Assembly (NCBI GenBank): GCA_021208685.1
Contig: JAJOJJ010000026.1
Location: 1 to 64,000, forward strand
Direction: 5' to 3'
DNA length: 64,000 nt
DNA from: Saccharospirillaceae bacterium
GTDB lineage: Bacteria; Pseudomonadota; Gammaproteobacteria; Pseudomonadales; Oceanobacteraceae
In this document: in pieces, positions 1-8,566 of the stretch
Layout of the letters: every line of letters begins with the position of its first letter
Numbering within the stretch: the stretch's first letter is position 1
Translations under genes and position numbers: made by a program
The notes under the pieces: generated by a model
Seen by the model: the letters and a program-made list of their open reading frames with translations, nothing else
Told to the model about the DNA's origin: nothing
Databases searched by the model: none

Positions 1-557
1 CTGAGCGGATTGCTTAAACCGGCGATCGTGCGGCGCCAGACAACCAGATGATTCTGCGGCCTTCAGAGCAAAACCCTGCCCCGGAACGATACCAATGTTT
101 GGTGTTTTAAAGTGTCGTTCCGGGGCGGGTTAAATGGCAGGAGCCATTTCAACAGCCGCAGGCTGGCCCGAAGGGTGAAGGGCATGGATGCCCGGAATCA
201 CTGTTTTGCGTGCCGCATAATCATTGCCGTTGGCTGGATGAAGCCGGACGCGCCGAAAAGAGAGGATCGGAAGGAGATACCTCTCCTTGCAGGGGGCCAG
301 GGGCTTGCTCCGGAAAGGCGTTTCAGATTGAAAAACAGTCGTCGATTAATGCTGCAGTTTGGAGTGACACGATGTCACTCCAAACTGTGGGACAGCAGTG
401 GGCCTGTCGACACTCATTAAACAGGCCTGTTATCGGCTAAAAACTCCTCAGACAAGGCGCTGAGAGTGTGGGATGTTCCTGACAATATCACTCCTCTCTC
501 CTTGTTCTGAGAAAAACGGGCTCTCAGCAGGCCGGATTTACTGAGTGTCGACAGGCC
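1..557. other. Non-coding, inverted-repeat-rich region
   Basis: No convincing gene was seen; the reading frames here have no family resemblance and no good ribosome binding site. The region holds three clear structures. Perfect 12-bp inverted arms lie at 78-89 and 115-126. A perfect 15-bp-arm hairpin with a 3-nt loop lies at 355-387. Perfect 17-bp inverted arms lie at 400-416 and 542-558. A smaller hairpin (GGGCAT/ATGCCC) is near 180-193. The left edge may hold the 3' flank of a gene outside the window. Confidence 0.6.
355..387. repeat. Perfect 15-bp-arm hairpin
   Basis: The arms at 355-369 and 373-387 are fully complementary and separated only by CGA. There is no T-run on either side, so it is not a standard intrinsic terminator. 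It could be a repeat element or a stable RNA stem. Confidence 0.7.
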
Positions 558-558
558 C
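400..558. repeat. 159-bp element bounded by 17-bp inverted repeats (MITE-like)
   Basis: Left arm 400-416 (GGGCCTGTCGACACTCA) is the exact reverse complement of 542-558. The interior has no gene. The right arm ends on the last base of the DUF748 gene's stop codon on the minus strand. No target-site duplication was seen. The internal string ATTAAACAGGCC recurs in the hairpin at 24657-24689, which suggests a dispersed family. MITE-like is an inference from structure only. Confidence 0.5.
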
Positions 559-2861
559 TAATTAAACCCCAGAACCACCTCAGCCTTTTCGCCTTGCTGA
601 GGTTTACACAAGGTAATTCTTGGCGCTAACGATTCCCCCTCGGCGTCCGTTTGCTGCGCCAGCCAGGCCTTGATAGCCGCACCACGCTGGCGGGCCAGTG
701 CCGGCCAGTCTTTTTCCCGCATGTTTGCTTCCGTGTTACTGACAAAAGGACAGACCTGCAACTCCAGCTCCGTCTTTTTGTACATTAACTGCGCGACTTT
801 CTGCAGATGAAGCATCTGCTCATCATTAATTACGTCTTCGTTTTCGGCAAAGGTTAATGCGTCCAGCCGAATTGCCATTAATTCCGAACCGGCATATGAC
901 GCAATACTCAGCAGCAGACCATAGGGCTGCAGACTTTGTTTCAGATAATGCATCGCCGCACTTTGCAGCGCTAACCGGCTTAATTGCGCGGTAATATCGC
1001 CGGTGCCAAAATCCGGGCTTGTCATATCACCGGATACCGGAACGGTCAGGCGGACATTGCCATTATCATCACGCAGCAGATCCAGCGCCGTATCAACCGG
1101 CATCGAAATCTGTTTACTGAACCGTTTAATGGTTTCTTCATTTTCCGGCACAAAACGCGAATTACGCAACAGCACCCGCACTTCCCCACCCAGCCGGGCC
1201 TGCTGCATATCCATATCCACATCCAGATTCAGCATGCCTTTTTCCAGGTGATAGCCCATGGCCTGCGCCAGATACCCATTAAACGCCACCATATCCAACT
1301 GGCTGATGCGCAGCGTAACATTACCCTGCGGATACAGTGCTGCAGCGTCATGACTGGCCGTGTTCTGAATATTGGCCAGTGTCAGACTGGCATCAAGCGC
1401 CATGCGGTTATAATCATCCAGCGACAATACTGCATGTAATTGTAATGGTTTCAGTAATTCAGGCTGTCCTGAAACCGCAGAGAGTTCAGCGGATATTTCG
1501 CCGATATTCAGTTCACGAATCTGAACGCGGCCGTTAAACGCAGGATTGACAACCGCATCGGCGATTTCAGCGCCGCTGCTGTCACCGTTCTGCTGCACAC
1601 CGGCAATAAAAATACTGAACGCCGCGGAGGCTGCTGGCTCTGTTTGCATGTTTTTCTGCATAGCCGTCTGACGCATTGGCGTCTGCTCATTCTCGGTCGA
1701 ATGCGCCTTCGGCAAACCATGAATCGCACCATCCGCCAGACGTTGAATCGCCAGCTGTAAATCATCATATTCATGCAGGCCAGTGACCAGCTGTGCGGGT
1801 GAGGACGATATATCACTGATTTTATAATGACCCAGCTGCAGCAGTGGCTGCTCTTCAGACCCCAAACGGAATTGTTCAAGGCTCAGCATTTCCAGACTTT
1901 GCGCGTCGGCACCGGCCAGTAAATGCGTTAACTGCAAGCGTTTAAAGGCCAGCGGCGGAGCATCGGCCACGCTGATACTGACATTATCCAGCGTCATATC
2001 ACCCGCCCATTGCGGTGCCGTCATCACATCATTTAACTGGCCATTAAGCGTCAGGGTCAGTGGTTGTTGTAAGTGAAGCGGTTTTTCGGCCTGTAATCCG
2101 AAGCGCGTTAATTCCAGCTCGAGACTCAGCGGCAGCACCGCAGCGGCGACGCTGTCAAACGGGCCAGCCTGCAGCGATTGAATCTTTACCTGCCCCTGAG
2201 TGGCAGGGCTTGTAACTCTGTTATTTGGATTATCAGTATCCTGCAACGGCAGAGCATCCTGCTGCCAATTAATTATTTCATCAGTCAGAGTTAAGCGTCC
2301 AAGACGGATACGCCAGGGTATTGATGCCCCTTTGCTTTCGGGCATATCGTCTGCGGCGCTGTGCGGTGTACCGTTATCGGCGGCTTCTTCACCGGACATG
2401 GGAATGGTCAGGCCACTGACCAGCACGCGCATGGCATCGTCGTATTGCAGATACGCGTTCAGGCGCAATCCTTCAAGACGAATATCACGGATATCAATTT
2501 CATGGGAAAACAGCGCCCAGGGATCAATATTCAGGCTCACTGTCTCCAGACGACTGATGGCAGCGGTCGCACCATCGTCAACACCATCGCCCACCATTTC
2601 CGGCGGATGTTTCAGCTCAATACCGGTCAGCGTCAGTTCGGTGCGGAAAGGGGCAAACTGCCAATCCGCAACACGCAGCTGATACCCTTCTCCCTGTGCT
2701 TCATACCAGCGCTGTCCTGCTTTAACCGCAAAAAAAGGAGCGCTGTACAGCAATACAAACAACAGCACCAACAGCAGCAGAAAAATGACGGTCAGGACCG
2801 CCATAAATGTTTTGAGAAAGCGGCTTTTTTTCAGTACGCCAGTCTGATGTGGAGGCATCAC
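558..2861 (-). CDS. DUF748 / AsmA-like envelope protein
   Basis: A 767-residue protein with one N-terminal membrane helix (about residues 18-43) followed by a long beta-rich periplasmic part. The order of segments (helix, early PF.TELTLTGI-type motif, repeated beta segments, C-terminal block beginning near SYAGSEL) matches DUF748 proteins, which belong to the AsmA/YhdP/TAM group of large envelope proteins thought to help lipid or outer-membrane transport. The exact substrate is unknown. Start chosen because AGGAGTG lies just upstream. An intrinsic terminator for the upstream flotillin operon ends only about 17 nt before this start, so expression probably comes from read-through or a promoter overlapping that hairpin. 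The stop codon overlaps the inverted-repeat arm at 542-558. Confidence 0.8.
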   Translation of the reverse strand: MMPPHQTGVLKKSRFLKTFMAVLTVIFLLLLVLLFVLLYSAPFFAVKAGQRWYEAQGEGYQLRVADWQFAPFRTELTLTGIELKHPPEMVGDGVDDGATAAISRLETVSLNIDPWALFSHEIDIRDIRLEGLRLNAYLQYDDAMRVLVSGLTIPMSGEEAADNGTPHSAADDMPESKGASIPWRIRLGRLTLTDEIINWQQDALPLQDTDNPNNRVTSPATQGQVKIQSLQAGPFDSVAAAVLPLSLELELTRFGLQAEKPLHLQQPLTLTLNGQLNDVMTAPQWAGDMTLDNVSISVADAPPLAFKRLQLTHLLAGADAQSLEMLSLEQFRLGSEEQPLLQLGHYKISDISSSPAQLVTGLHEYDDLQLAIQRLADGAIHGLPKAHSTENEQTPMRQTAMQKNMQTEPAASAAFSIFIAGVQQNGDSSGAEIADAVVNPAFNGRVQIRELNIGEISAELSAVSGQPELLKPLQLHAVLSLDDYNRMALDASLTLANIQNTASHDAAALYPQGNVTLRISQLDMVAFNGYLAQAMGYHLEKGMLNLDVDMDMQQARLGGEVRVLLRNSRFVPENEETIKRFSKQISMPVDTALDLLRDDNGNVRLTVPVSGDMTSPDFGTGDITAQLSRLALQSAAMHYLKQSLQPYGLLLSIASYAGSELMAIRLDALTFAENEDVINDEQMLHLQKVAQLMYKKTELELQVCPFVSNTEANMREKDWPALARQRGAAIKAWLAQQTDAEGESLAPRITLCKPQQGEKAEVVLGFN

Positions 2862-2878
2862 ACACTCCTGATCATGAT

Positions 2879-2909
2879 AAAAAAACAGAGCGCCGATAAT
2901 ACGCTCTGT
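2879..2909 (-). terminator. Intrinsic terminator after the flotillin gene
   Basis: ACAGAGCG (2885-2892) pairs with CGCTCTGT (2902-2909). On the minus strand the stem is followed by about seven T. It ends the flotillin operon but also lies 17 nt before the DUF748 start. Confidence 0.8.
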
Positions 2910-2936
2910 TTCTTTATTTAAAAACCGCCGAAGTAA

Positions 2937-4628
2937 TCAGCTGTTCAGGTCACGGGCAAAATCATGCACACCGGCTTCTTTCAGCAGAGAATCGACCAAT
3001 GGTGCCATCGCACGATGTTTTAATGCGCTGTTAACCAGAGCTTCGGGCAGGCTCTGGCCACTGGCAGCATCCGGATTCAGTACGCCGCTGCCATTACCGC
3101 CACGTTCACTGCCCATCTGGTTCAGACCATCAATGGCAATAATTTTCATGCCGTCAATATTTTCCAGGGGCTTAACACTTTCACGGACAATATCCGGCAG
3201 CGCGGCATGCAGGCTAAGCACCCGTTTCAGCGCAATCTGCGCATCACTCAGACTGTTCAGAGCTTCGTTCATCAGGCGCTGACCTTCCGCATCCACGGCG
3301 TATTTCTCGCGGTCGGCTTCTACTTTTATGCGAATAGCATCGGCTTCGGCGTTGGCCTGCAGACGCAGCGCTTCGGCCTTATCCTCAGCAGCCATTTTTT
3401 CCGCTTCGGCTGCAATTCTCACCCCGGTCGCCTGACGTTCCGCTTCTTTTTGCGCTTCGATCAGCTCAATGGCTTTTTCACGTTCGGCGATTTCCACCTG
3501 TTTGGCGGTAATGACTTTCTCTTCCGCGCGTACCGCTTCTGATAAAGCTTCGTTAGCGAGTTTATCGGCCAGGGATTGCTCTTTGGATTTTTCGGCCACG
3601 GCGATGGCCCGTTCCTGCTCAGCAATTTCCAGTGCTTTCTGTTTCAGGATTTTGCGTTCTTCAAGCTGACGCTCGCGCTCAATTTCCTGCTCACGCAGAC
3701 GACGGTCTTTTTCAATTTCCAGTAACAGGGTTGCCTGATCGGCAGCAATGCGCGACTGGTCAATTTCCCGCTGCGCTTCAATTTCGGCCTGTTTGGCGCT
3801 CCGTTCTTTATCGGCCCGTTCTTTGGCAATCTCAGCCTGCTGATCGGCTTCGCGCGTGGCAATTTCACGTTCCTGTTCCATTTTGGCGTAACGGGTTTCA
3901 CGCTCAATTTCCAGACGCTGACGTTCAGCTTCGAGGTTTTTCTGTTCAATCAGAACACGGGTTTCCTGCTCAATTTCGTTCACTTCCTTACGGCGTGATT
4001 CAATCGAACGGGTCATGCGCGCCAGACCTTCGGCATCGAACACGTTATCCGGTGAAAAGAATTCGCGCGGGGTCTGATCCAGACCGGTTAACGAAACCGA
4101 TTCCAGCTCCAGACCGTTTTTCAGCAGGTCTTCACTCACCACCTGCTGTACTTTCTGCACAAACTGGCTGCGCTGTTCATGCAGCTCAGCCATTTCCATT
4201 TCGGCGGCGACCGAGCGCAACGCATCGACGAATTTACCTTCGATCATGTCTTTCAGTGCATCCGGATCCAGCGTACGGGCACCCAGCGTCTGTGCCGCAT
4301 TGGCAATGGCATCGGCATCGGGTTTAACGCGCAGATAAAATTCGGCCAGTACGTCGACACGCATACGGTCTTTGGTAATCAGAGCCTGTTGCTCTTTGCG
4401 GGATACCGCCAGGCGCAGGGTGTTCATATTGACCGGAATAATTTCATGCAATACCGGCAGCACCATCGCACCGCCGTTCATGATCACTTTCTGCCCGCCC
4501 ATACCGGTACGGACAAAAGACCGTTCTTTCGATGCGCGGGTATATAAGCGCGCAAAAATCATCCCGATGACCAGCAGGCCGATAAAAATAAATCCGGCAA
4601 ACATGACGGCTGAGAAAAGGTTATCCAT
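2937..4628 (-). CDS. yqiK: Flotillin family protein (YqiK-like)
   Basis: A 563-residue SPFH-family scaffold protein. It has an N-terminal membrane anchor (about residues 8-27), an SPFH/band-7 domain (about 30-200), a long Glu/Arg/Ala-rich coiled coil (about 205-430) and a C-terminal oligomerisation region. Flotillins organise membrane microdomains and affect fluidity. The pairing with an OB-fold NfeD-like membrane protein and PspA is the known layout of E. coli yqiJ-yqiK and Bacillus yuaF-floT-yuaI style operons. The start is preceded by AGGGAGC. It is the last gene of a minus-strand operon starting at 6459 and is followed by an intrinsic terminator. The family assignment is secure; the role in this organism is inferred. 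Confidence 0.9.
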   Translation of the reverse strand: MDNLFSAVMFAGFIFIGLLVIGMIFARLYTRASKERSFVRTGMGGQKVIMNGGAMVLPVLHEIIPVNMNTLRLAVSRKEQQALITKDRMRVDVLAEFYLRVKPDADAIANAAQTLGARTLDPDALKDMIEGKFVDALRSVAAEMEMAELHEQRSQFVQKVQQVVSEDLLKNGLELESVSLTGLDQTPREFFSPDNVFDAEGLARMTRSIESRRKEVNEIEQETRVLIEQKNLEAERQRLEIERETRYAKMEQEREIATREADQQAEIAKERADKERSAKQAEIEAQREIDQSRIAADQATLLLEIEKDRRLREQEIERERQLEERKILKQKALEIAEQERAIAVAEKSKEQSLADKLANEALSEAVRAEEKVITAKQVEIAEREKAIELIEAQKEAERQATGVRIAAEAEKMAAEDKAEALRLQANAEADAIRIKVEADREKYAVDAEGQRLMNEALNSLSDAQIALKRVLSLHAALPDIVRESVKPLENIDGMKIIAIDGLNQMGSERGGNGSGVLNPDAASGQSLPEALVNSALKHRAMAPLVDSLLKEAGVHDFARDLNS

Positions 4629-4674
4629 AAATGCTCCCTAAGGGTTTTTAATTTTTTCCGTAATGGGTATTGGG

Positions 4675-5319
4675 TTATTGCAGATGTTTATTATCGGGGC
4701 GGATACACTGATAAACCGCGCCGCGCTGCTGCACCAGCAAAACGTTTTCACCGGCGCGATAGATTTCATCGGTATCCGGTTCAACCATCAGATAATGGGT
4801 TGTACCAAAGTGATCGCGGAATCGCGCCTCCGCCGGACTGCCCTGACGGGCTTCTCCCAGCGTAATGGTCGCGACTTGGCCGATAAAAGACGCGGAAGAG
4901 ACGGCTTCTGTTTCGTCTTTCAGCAGTACTTTACCCAGCAATCCGGTCAGCAGACGGGTAAGCGGCAGCGCGATTGCCAACGCAGGCACAACCGCAACAA
5001 GCGCCGGCAACATAAAGCCAAAGGCCGACATCAACAGCGATTGCAGCAGCACACCGCTGAGTCCGAAGAACATCAGCAGCAGCACCAGAATAATCAGTAC
5101 CGGCACTTGTCCGATACGCAGCCAGGCCAGAAAACGGCTGAGCCCCATATTCGGCACCTCGCCGTCAGCGCTCAGGTCAACATCGGGTAACAGGCCATCA
5201 ATAAATTGCGATAAACCCAGACCGATGACCACCAGCACGCCTTCCAGCACGGCGATAATCAGCATTAATACCAGCGCGACGGCAAACGGATAATTGCCAT
5301 CAGAAAACAGAAATTCCAT
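4675..5319 (-). CDS. yqiJ: OB-fold membrane protein (YqiJ/NfeD-like, DUF1449)
   Basis: A 214-residue protein with an N-terminal hydrophobic helix (about 10-35), a central block of two or three more helices (about 72-130) and a C-terminal small beta domain (about 145-210) of the OB-fold type seen in NfeD-like partners of flotillins. It lies between the PspA-type gene and the flotillin gene; its ATG overlaps the pspA stop (TAATG), so translation is coupled. It probably anchors or regulates the flotillin scaffold. The identification rests on topology and context. Confidence 0.82.
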   Translation of the reverse strand: MEFLFSDGNYPFAVALVLMLIIAVLEGVLVVIGLGLSQFIDGLLPDVDLSADGEVPNMGLSRFLAWLRIGQVPVLIILVLLLMFFGLSGVLLQSLLMSAFGFMLPALVAVVPALAIALPLTRLLTGLLGKVLLKDETEAVSSASFIGQVATITLGEARQGSPAEARFRDHFGTTHYLMVEPDTDEIYRAGENVLLVQQRGAVYQCIRPDNKHLQ

Positions 5320-5972
5320 TAATCGTTCGCCTGCGATTTAACCCGTGCCAGTCGTTCCTGAATGCGGTTCTGACGGGCCAGCTGATCGAGTTCGGCCAGC
5401 TTTCGCTCATCACCACTGCTCACACCCGGCGCACCGGCTTTATGCAGAATGCGGTTAAAGGCATCGGTCGCCTGCTCCACCTGAGTGGCGGTCGAGGCAG
5501 TACCGGCATGTTCCGCCTGAACCGCAGCGGCATTAGCGATTTCATACTGTTTCAGGGTTTCCTGCATTTCGCGTTTTTTCGCCTGCAGTGCCTGAATGTA
5601 GGAATTGAGTTCATTAATTTCGGCGTCACTGTCGGCGATGCTTTTTTCCACCACGGGGATCATGGCTTCGATATCCATCTGGCGCGCAATCGCGGCTTCG
5701 GCCAGATCATCACGTCCCTGCGCAACAGCCACTTCAATCTGCGCCTGCAGTTCGGCATGGCGGCTGTTATCCGCGTTTAAACTTTTGCTGCTCAGATAAC
5801 GCGCCGCTTCGACTTTGCCCAGCTGGGCGCGGACATCGGCAATGGCGCTGTCGATCTCGCGGATCGCTTCTTCCATGACCAGGGTCGGTGCAGCATTTTC
5901 CAGGCTGTCGACCAGTGAGTTGGCGGATGCCGACACCAGCCGGCCAATGCGTTTTAATAATCCTTCAGACAT
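5319..5972 (-). CDS. pspA: PspA/IM30 family protein
   Basis: A 217-residue, almost fully alpha-helical coiled-coil protein with the PspA/IM30 N-terminal pattern (GRLVSASANSLVDSLENA, then an EEAIREID-type motif). PspA-type proteins bind stressed inner membrane, form ESCRT-III-like rods and limit proton leakage. AAGGAG precedes the start, only 4 nt after the stop of the upstream 160-residue gene. No pspF or pspBC neighbours and no sigma-54 promoter are seen here, so this is the PspA-flotillin type of module rather than the enterobacterial phage-shock operon. Confidence 0.88.
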   Translation of the reverse strand: MSEGLLKRIGRLVSASANSLVDSLENAAPTLVMEEAIREIDSAIADVRAQLGKVEAARYLSSKSLNADNSRHAELQAQIEVAVAQGRDDLAEAAIARQMDIEAMIPVVEKSIADSDAEINELNSYIQALQAKKREMQETLKQYEIANAAAVQAEHAGTASTATQVEQATDAFNRILHKAGAPGVSSGDERKLAELDQLARQNRIQERLARVKSQAND

Positions 5973-5976
5973 GGTG

Positions 5977-6459
5977 TTACTCCTTGCGGTTGGCGTAATT
6001 CAGGTGAGAAAAATCCGTCAGCAGCTGCTGTTGCAGTTGCTCAGCCAGATCATTGTTCAGCAGTGTACCGCCGCTGTGTGCCAGTAATGGCGGCAGCAGA
6101 CGGCGCAGCAGATCGCTGATAACGGGAAATAATTGCCGCTCAAGATCGGCAGCACAGGCTTTGCTGTCCTGCGACTGAATAATGGCCGCGCTTTCGGTCA
6201 GCAGATCAAATACCGCTTCATTCAGGATGCTGCGGTCAGATTCGGGGGATTTATAACGGGCGCGATACGGCGCCATGCTGTCACTGGCGGTAATAAACGA
6301 GCGGGCAAAACTTTCGGTGCCCACCGCTTCCCGCGCCATAGCAATCAGCTCGCGGACTTTATCGCTTTGGGTCAGCGCACCGTTCTGGCGGATGGCCATC
6401 AGATAGGCGTAATCCTCTTCCGATAAACGCACACTGATGGATTGTGACTTGCTGATCAT
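5977..6459 (-). CDS. Putative ribbon-helix-helix-type protein, first gene of the PspA-flotillin operon
   Basis: A 160-residue protein. Residues 5-45 look like a ribbon-helix-helix (CopG/MetJ-like) fold: a beta strand SISVRLSEEDYAYL, then a helix with TQSDKVRELI. The rest is helical and not recognised. A good ribosome binding site (CAGGGAAG) precedes the ATG. RHH proteins are usually autoregulators, and the upstream region (6479-6549) has TGTAT direct repeats spaced 10 and 11 bp plus an inverted repeat, the sort of helically phased target RHH dimers use. I infer that it regulates its own operon; this is not proven by sequence. Confidence 0.6.
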   Translation of the reverse strand: MISKSQSISVRLSEEDYAYLMAIRQNGALTQSDKVRELIAMAREAVGTESFARSFITASDSMAPYRARYKSPESDRSILNEAVFDLLTESAAIIQSQDSKACAADLERQLFPVISDLLRRLLPPLLAHSGGTLLNNDLAEQLQQQLLTDFSHLNYANRKE

Positions 6460-6478
6460 GAGCTTCCCTGTTCATCGG

Positions 6479-6505
6479 CATACACAGTGAATACAAATGT
6501 ATACA
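6479..6505 (-). promoter_or_regulatory. Helically phased TGTAT repeats (candidate RHH operator)
   Basis: On the minus strand TGTATA (6505-6500), TGTATT (6495-6490) and TGTATG (6484-6479) occur at 10- and 11-bp steps between the promoter and the start codon at 6459. TGTATACA at 6498-6505 is also a perfect palindrome. The one-helical-turn spacing suits cooperative binding by a ribbon-helix-helix protein. Confidence 0.5.
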
Positions 6506-6530
6506 GCCTTGTTTACGTGGTCAATAAAAA
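6497..6530 (-). promoter_or_regulatory. Candidate sigma-70 promoter of the PspA-flotillin operon
   Basis: On the minus strand TTGACC is followed after 17 nt by TACATT (or after 15 nt by TATACA). The -35 region overlaps the inverted repeat at 6509-6549. Confidence 0.45.
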
Positions 6531-6549
6531 ATACTGAGCACGTAAACAA
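6509..6549. promoter_or_regulatory. 11-bp inverted repeat, candidate operator
   Basis: TTGTTTACGTG (6509-6519) and CACGTAAACAA (6539-6549) are perfect inverted copies separated by 19 AT-rich bases. They lie over the -35 region of the operon promoter and just downstream of recD. There is no T-run, so an operator is more likely than a terminator. Confidence 0.5.
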
Positions 6550-6592
6550 ACACCGGCGTCAGCAAACAGCGGAGGAACCACCACACCTGACC

Positions 6593-8566
6593 TCAGCGCT
6601 GAGGCCAGAGCGCCTCACGCAATCCACTGGCGCGCTGCACGCGGGTATTCAGCCCCTGCTGCCAGCAGGCTTCACTGCTGAACAGGCTGAACCTCTGCTT
6701 CGCCCGGGTGATCGCGGTGTATATCAGCTCACGGGTAATCACACTTTGCCATTGTTCCGGCAGCAGCAGACACAGATGATCAAATTCCGATCCCTGGCTT
6801 TTATGCACCGTCATGGCAAAGGCGGTTTCATGGGCCGGTAAACGGCTGGGCAAGAGATAGCGCACACCGCCCCCGGCATCCGGGAAGGCAACTTTTAACG
6901 TCTGCGTACCCTGATCATCCGATACCGGCAACGCGATCCCGATATCGCCGTTATACAGGCCGAGGTCATAATCGTTACGGCTGATCATTACCGGACGGCC
7001 GCTGTACCAGCCGGATGCCGAGGCGCGGGTATCCAGCAAACCCGCGGCCTGCAGTAAACGCTCCGTACGCTGATTCACCTGCTCCACGCCATAAGGTCCC
7101 TGACGCAGAGCGACGAGAATCTGAAAACGGTTAAAGGCTTCAAATACGCCGACGGCACCAGCGCCTGATCTGGCGTTCGTACAGGCTCCGTCAGCAGACA
7201 ATGCACGCACCGCTTCGGTGTAATCACGATAGCCATCCAGCAGCGTCTGCTGCCATGCCGGCTGTTGCCAGAACGGCTGCTCGGCCAGTGGCGTCAACAG
7301 CACCGAACGGACATCGGAAAACTCACGCAACACCTGCCCGGCACGCGCCAGATCGCTGTTATTAACCGCAGCGGCCAACTGGCCGATACCGCTGGCTGCG
7401 GTGAAACGGTGAGACACCCGCAACGACGCCACCGCATTCTGCATCGGGCTGACGGAGGCTTCCGTGACGGAGGTTAAGTCATATCCGGTCAGCGGCTGCA
7501 GGCGCTGAGCAAAGCCCGCATCCGGGCCGTGCTGTACTCCGGCATCGCATAAATCGGCCAGCACACTGCCCGCTTCCACCGAGGCCAGCTGATCGCGGTC
7601 CCCCAGCAGAATTAAGCGGGTATCGGCGGCTAACGCCTGAAACAGGTGATACATCATCGGCAGGTCAACCATTGAGGCTTCATCCACCACCACACAATCG
7701 AACGGCAAATGGCGATTGGCGTTATAACGGAAGCCGCGTGGTGACCAGCCCAGTAAGCGATGCAGGGTGAAGCTGTCGTCCGGAATCTGTTCTGCAAAGG
7801 GCAAGGTGTTTTCACCACGTTGCTGTGCCCGCAATTTGGCACCGCGAATGGATTCCGTCATCCGTGCGGCGGCTTTACCGGTGGGTGCAGCCAGCGCAAT
7901 CGACATACCGGGTTTCTGGCTTAACAGCGCACTGAGCAGACGCGTGACCGTGGTGGTTTTGCCGGTACCCGGGCCACCGGTAATCACGGAAAAATGTCGG
8001 ATGCAGGCACTGGCGGCAGCGACTTTCTGCCAGTCAATAACCGCATCGGAGTTAACCGCAGGCTCACCAAACAATTGCGTCAGCGTGCCGGTCAGCTCTG
8101 CATCATTCAGCGCAGGTTCCTGCGCGAGGCGCTGATGAATCTGGGTTAATACACCGCGCTCGTAGAAAAAGTAGCGCGCCAGATAGAGATTATTGCCATG
8201 GAGTACCAGCGGCTGCTGGGCGTAATCACGAAATTCGCCAACGGCTGGTTTCGGGTTAGCTTCCGCCACATACACCGTACGGCAGGCAGCCAGCTGTGCA
8301 CTGGCCAGTAATGCATGTTCATGCCAGAACTCGCGCCATTCAGGCAAGGCACAGGATGTCAGCGGCAGACACACCTGCCCTTTGCCCAGAGCAACACTGA
8401 CCATTACCGACGCCATTGCCAGTCGTTGCAGCCTTTGTGGTTCGGGTTGTGCGTCAGCCGACGCCTGCACTTCCCACTGCAGAATCTGCGTAGCCACCTG
8501 ACGATCAATATCACGCAGATTTTTCACGTCGGTTGCCGGTAAACAGTGCAACAACAGCGAATTCAT
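6593..8566 (-). CDS. recD: Exodeoxyribonuclease V subunit alpha (RecD)
   Basis: A 657-residue SF1B 5'-3' helicase, the fast motor of RecBCD, which loads at double-strand ends for repair and degrades foreign linear DNA. Walker A GGPGTGKTTT is near residue 200, the DEAS Walker B type motif near 295, and the C-terminal motif VHKSQGSEFDH near 590. The length is a little above E. coli RecD (608). Its ATG overlaps the recB stop (ATGA, 8563-8566). It is the third gene of recC-recB-recD. Confidence 0.96.
   Translation of the reverse strand: MNSLLLHCLPATDVKNLRDIDRQVATQILQWEVQASADAQPEPQRLQRLAMASVMVSVALGKGQVCLPLTSCALPEWREFWHEHALLASAQLAACRTVYVAEANPKPAVGEFRDYAQQPLVLHGNNLYLARYFFYERGVLTQIHQRLAQEPALNDAELTGTLTQLFGEPAVNSDAVIDWQKVAAASACIRHFSVITGGPGTGKTTTVTRLLSALLSQKPGMSIALAAPTGKAAARMTESIRGAKLRAQQRGENTLPFAEQIPDDSFTLHRLLGWSPRGFRYNANRHLPFDCVVVDEASMVDLPMMYHLFQALAADTRLILLGDRDQLASVEAGSVLADLCDAGVQHGPDAGFAQRLQPLTGYDLTSVTEASVSPMQNAVASLRVSHRFTAASGIGQLAAAVNNSDLARAGQVLREFSDVRSVLLTPLAEQPFWQQPAWQQTLLDGYRDYTEAVRALSADGACTNARSGAGAVGVFEAFNRFQILVALRQGPYGVEQVNQRTERLLQAAGLLDTRASASGWYSGRPVMISRNDYDLGLYNGDIGIALPVSDDQGTQTLKVAFPDAGGGVRYLLPSRLPAHETAFAMTVHKSQGSEFDHLCLLLPEQWQSVITRELIYTAITRAKQRFSLFSSEACWQQGLNTRVQRASGLREALWPQR

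Noticed and set aside
112-420. 102-codon plus-strand frame at the left edge
   Set aside because: It runs through inverted repeats, has no family resemblance and no convincing ribosome binding site.
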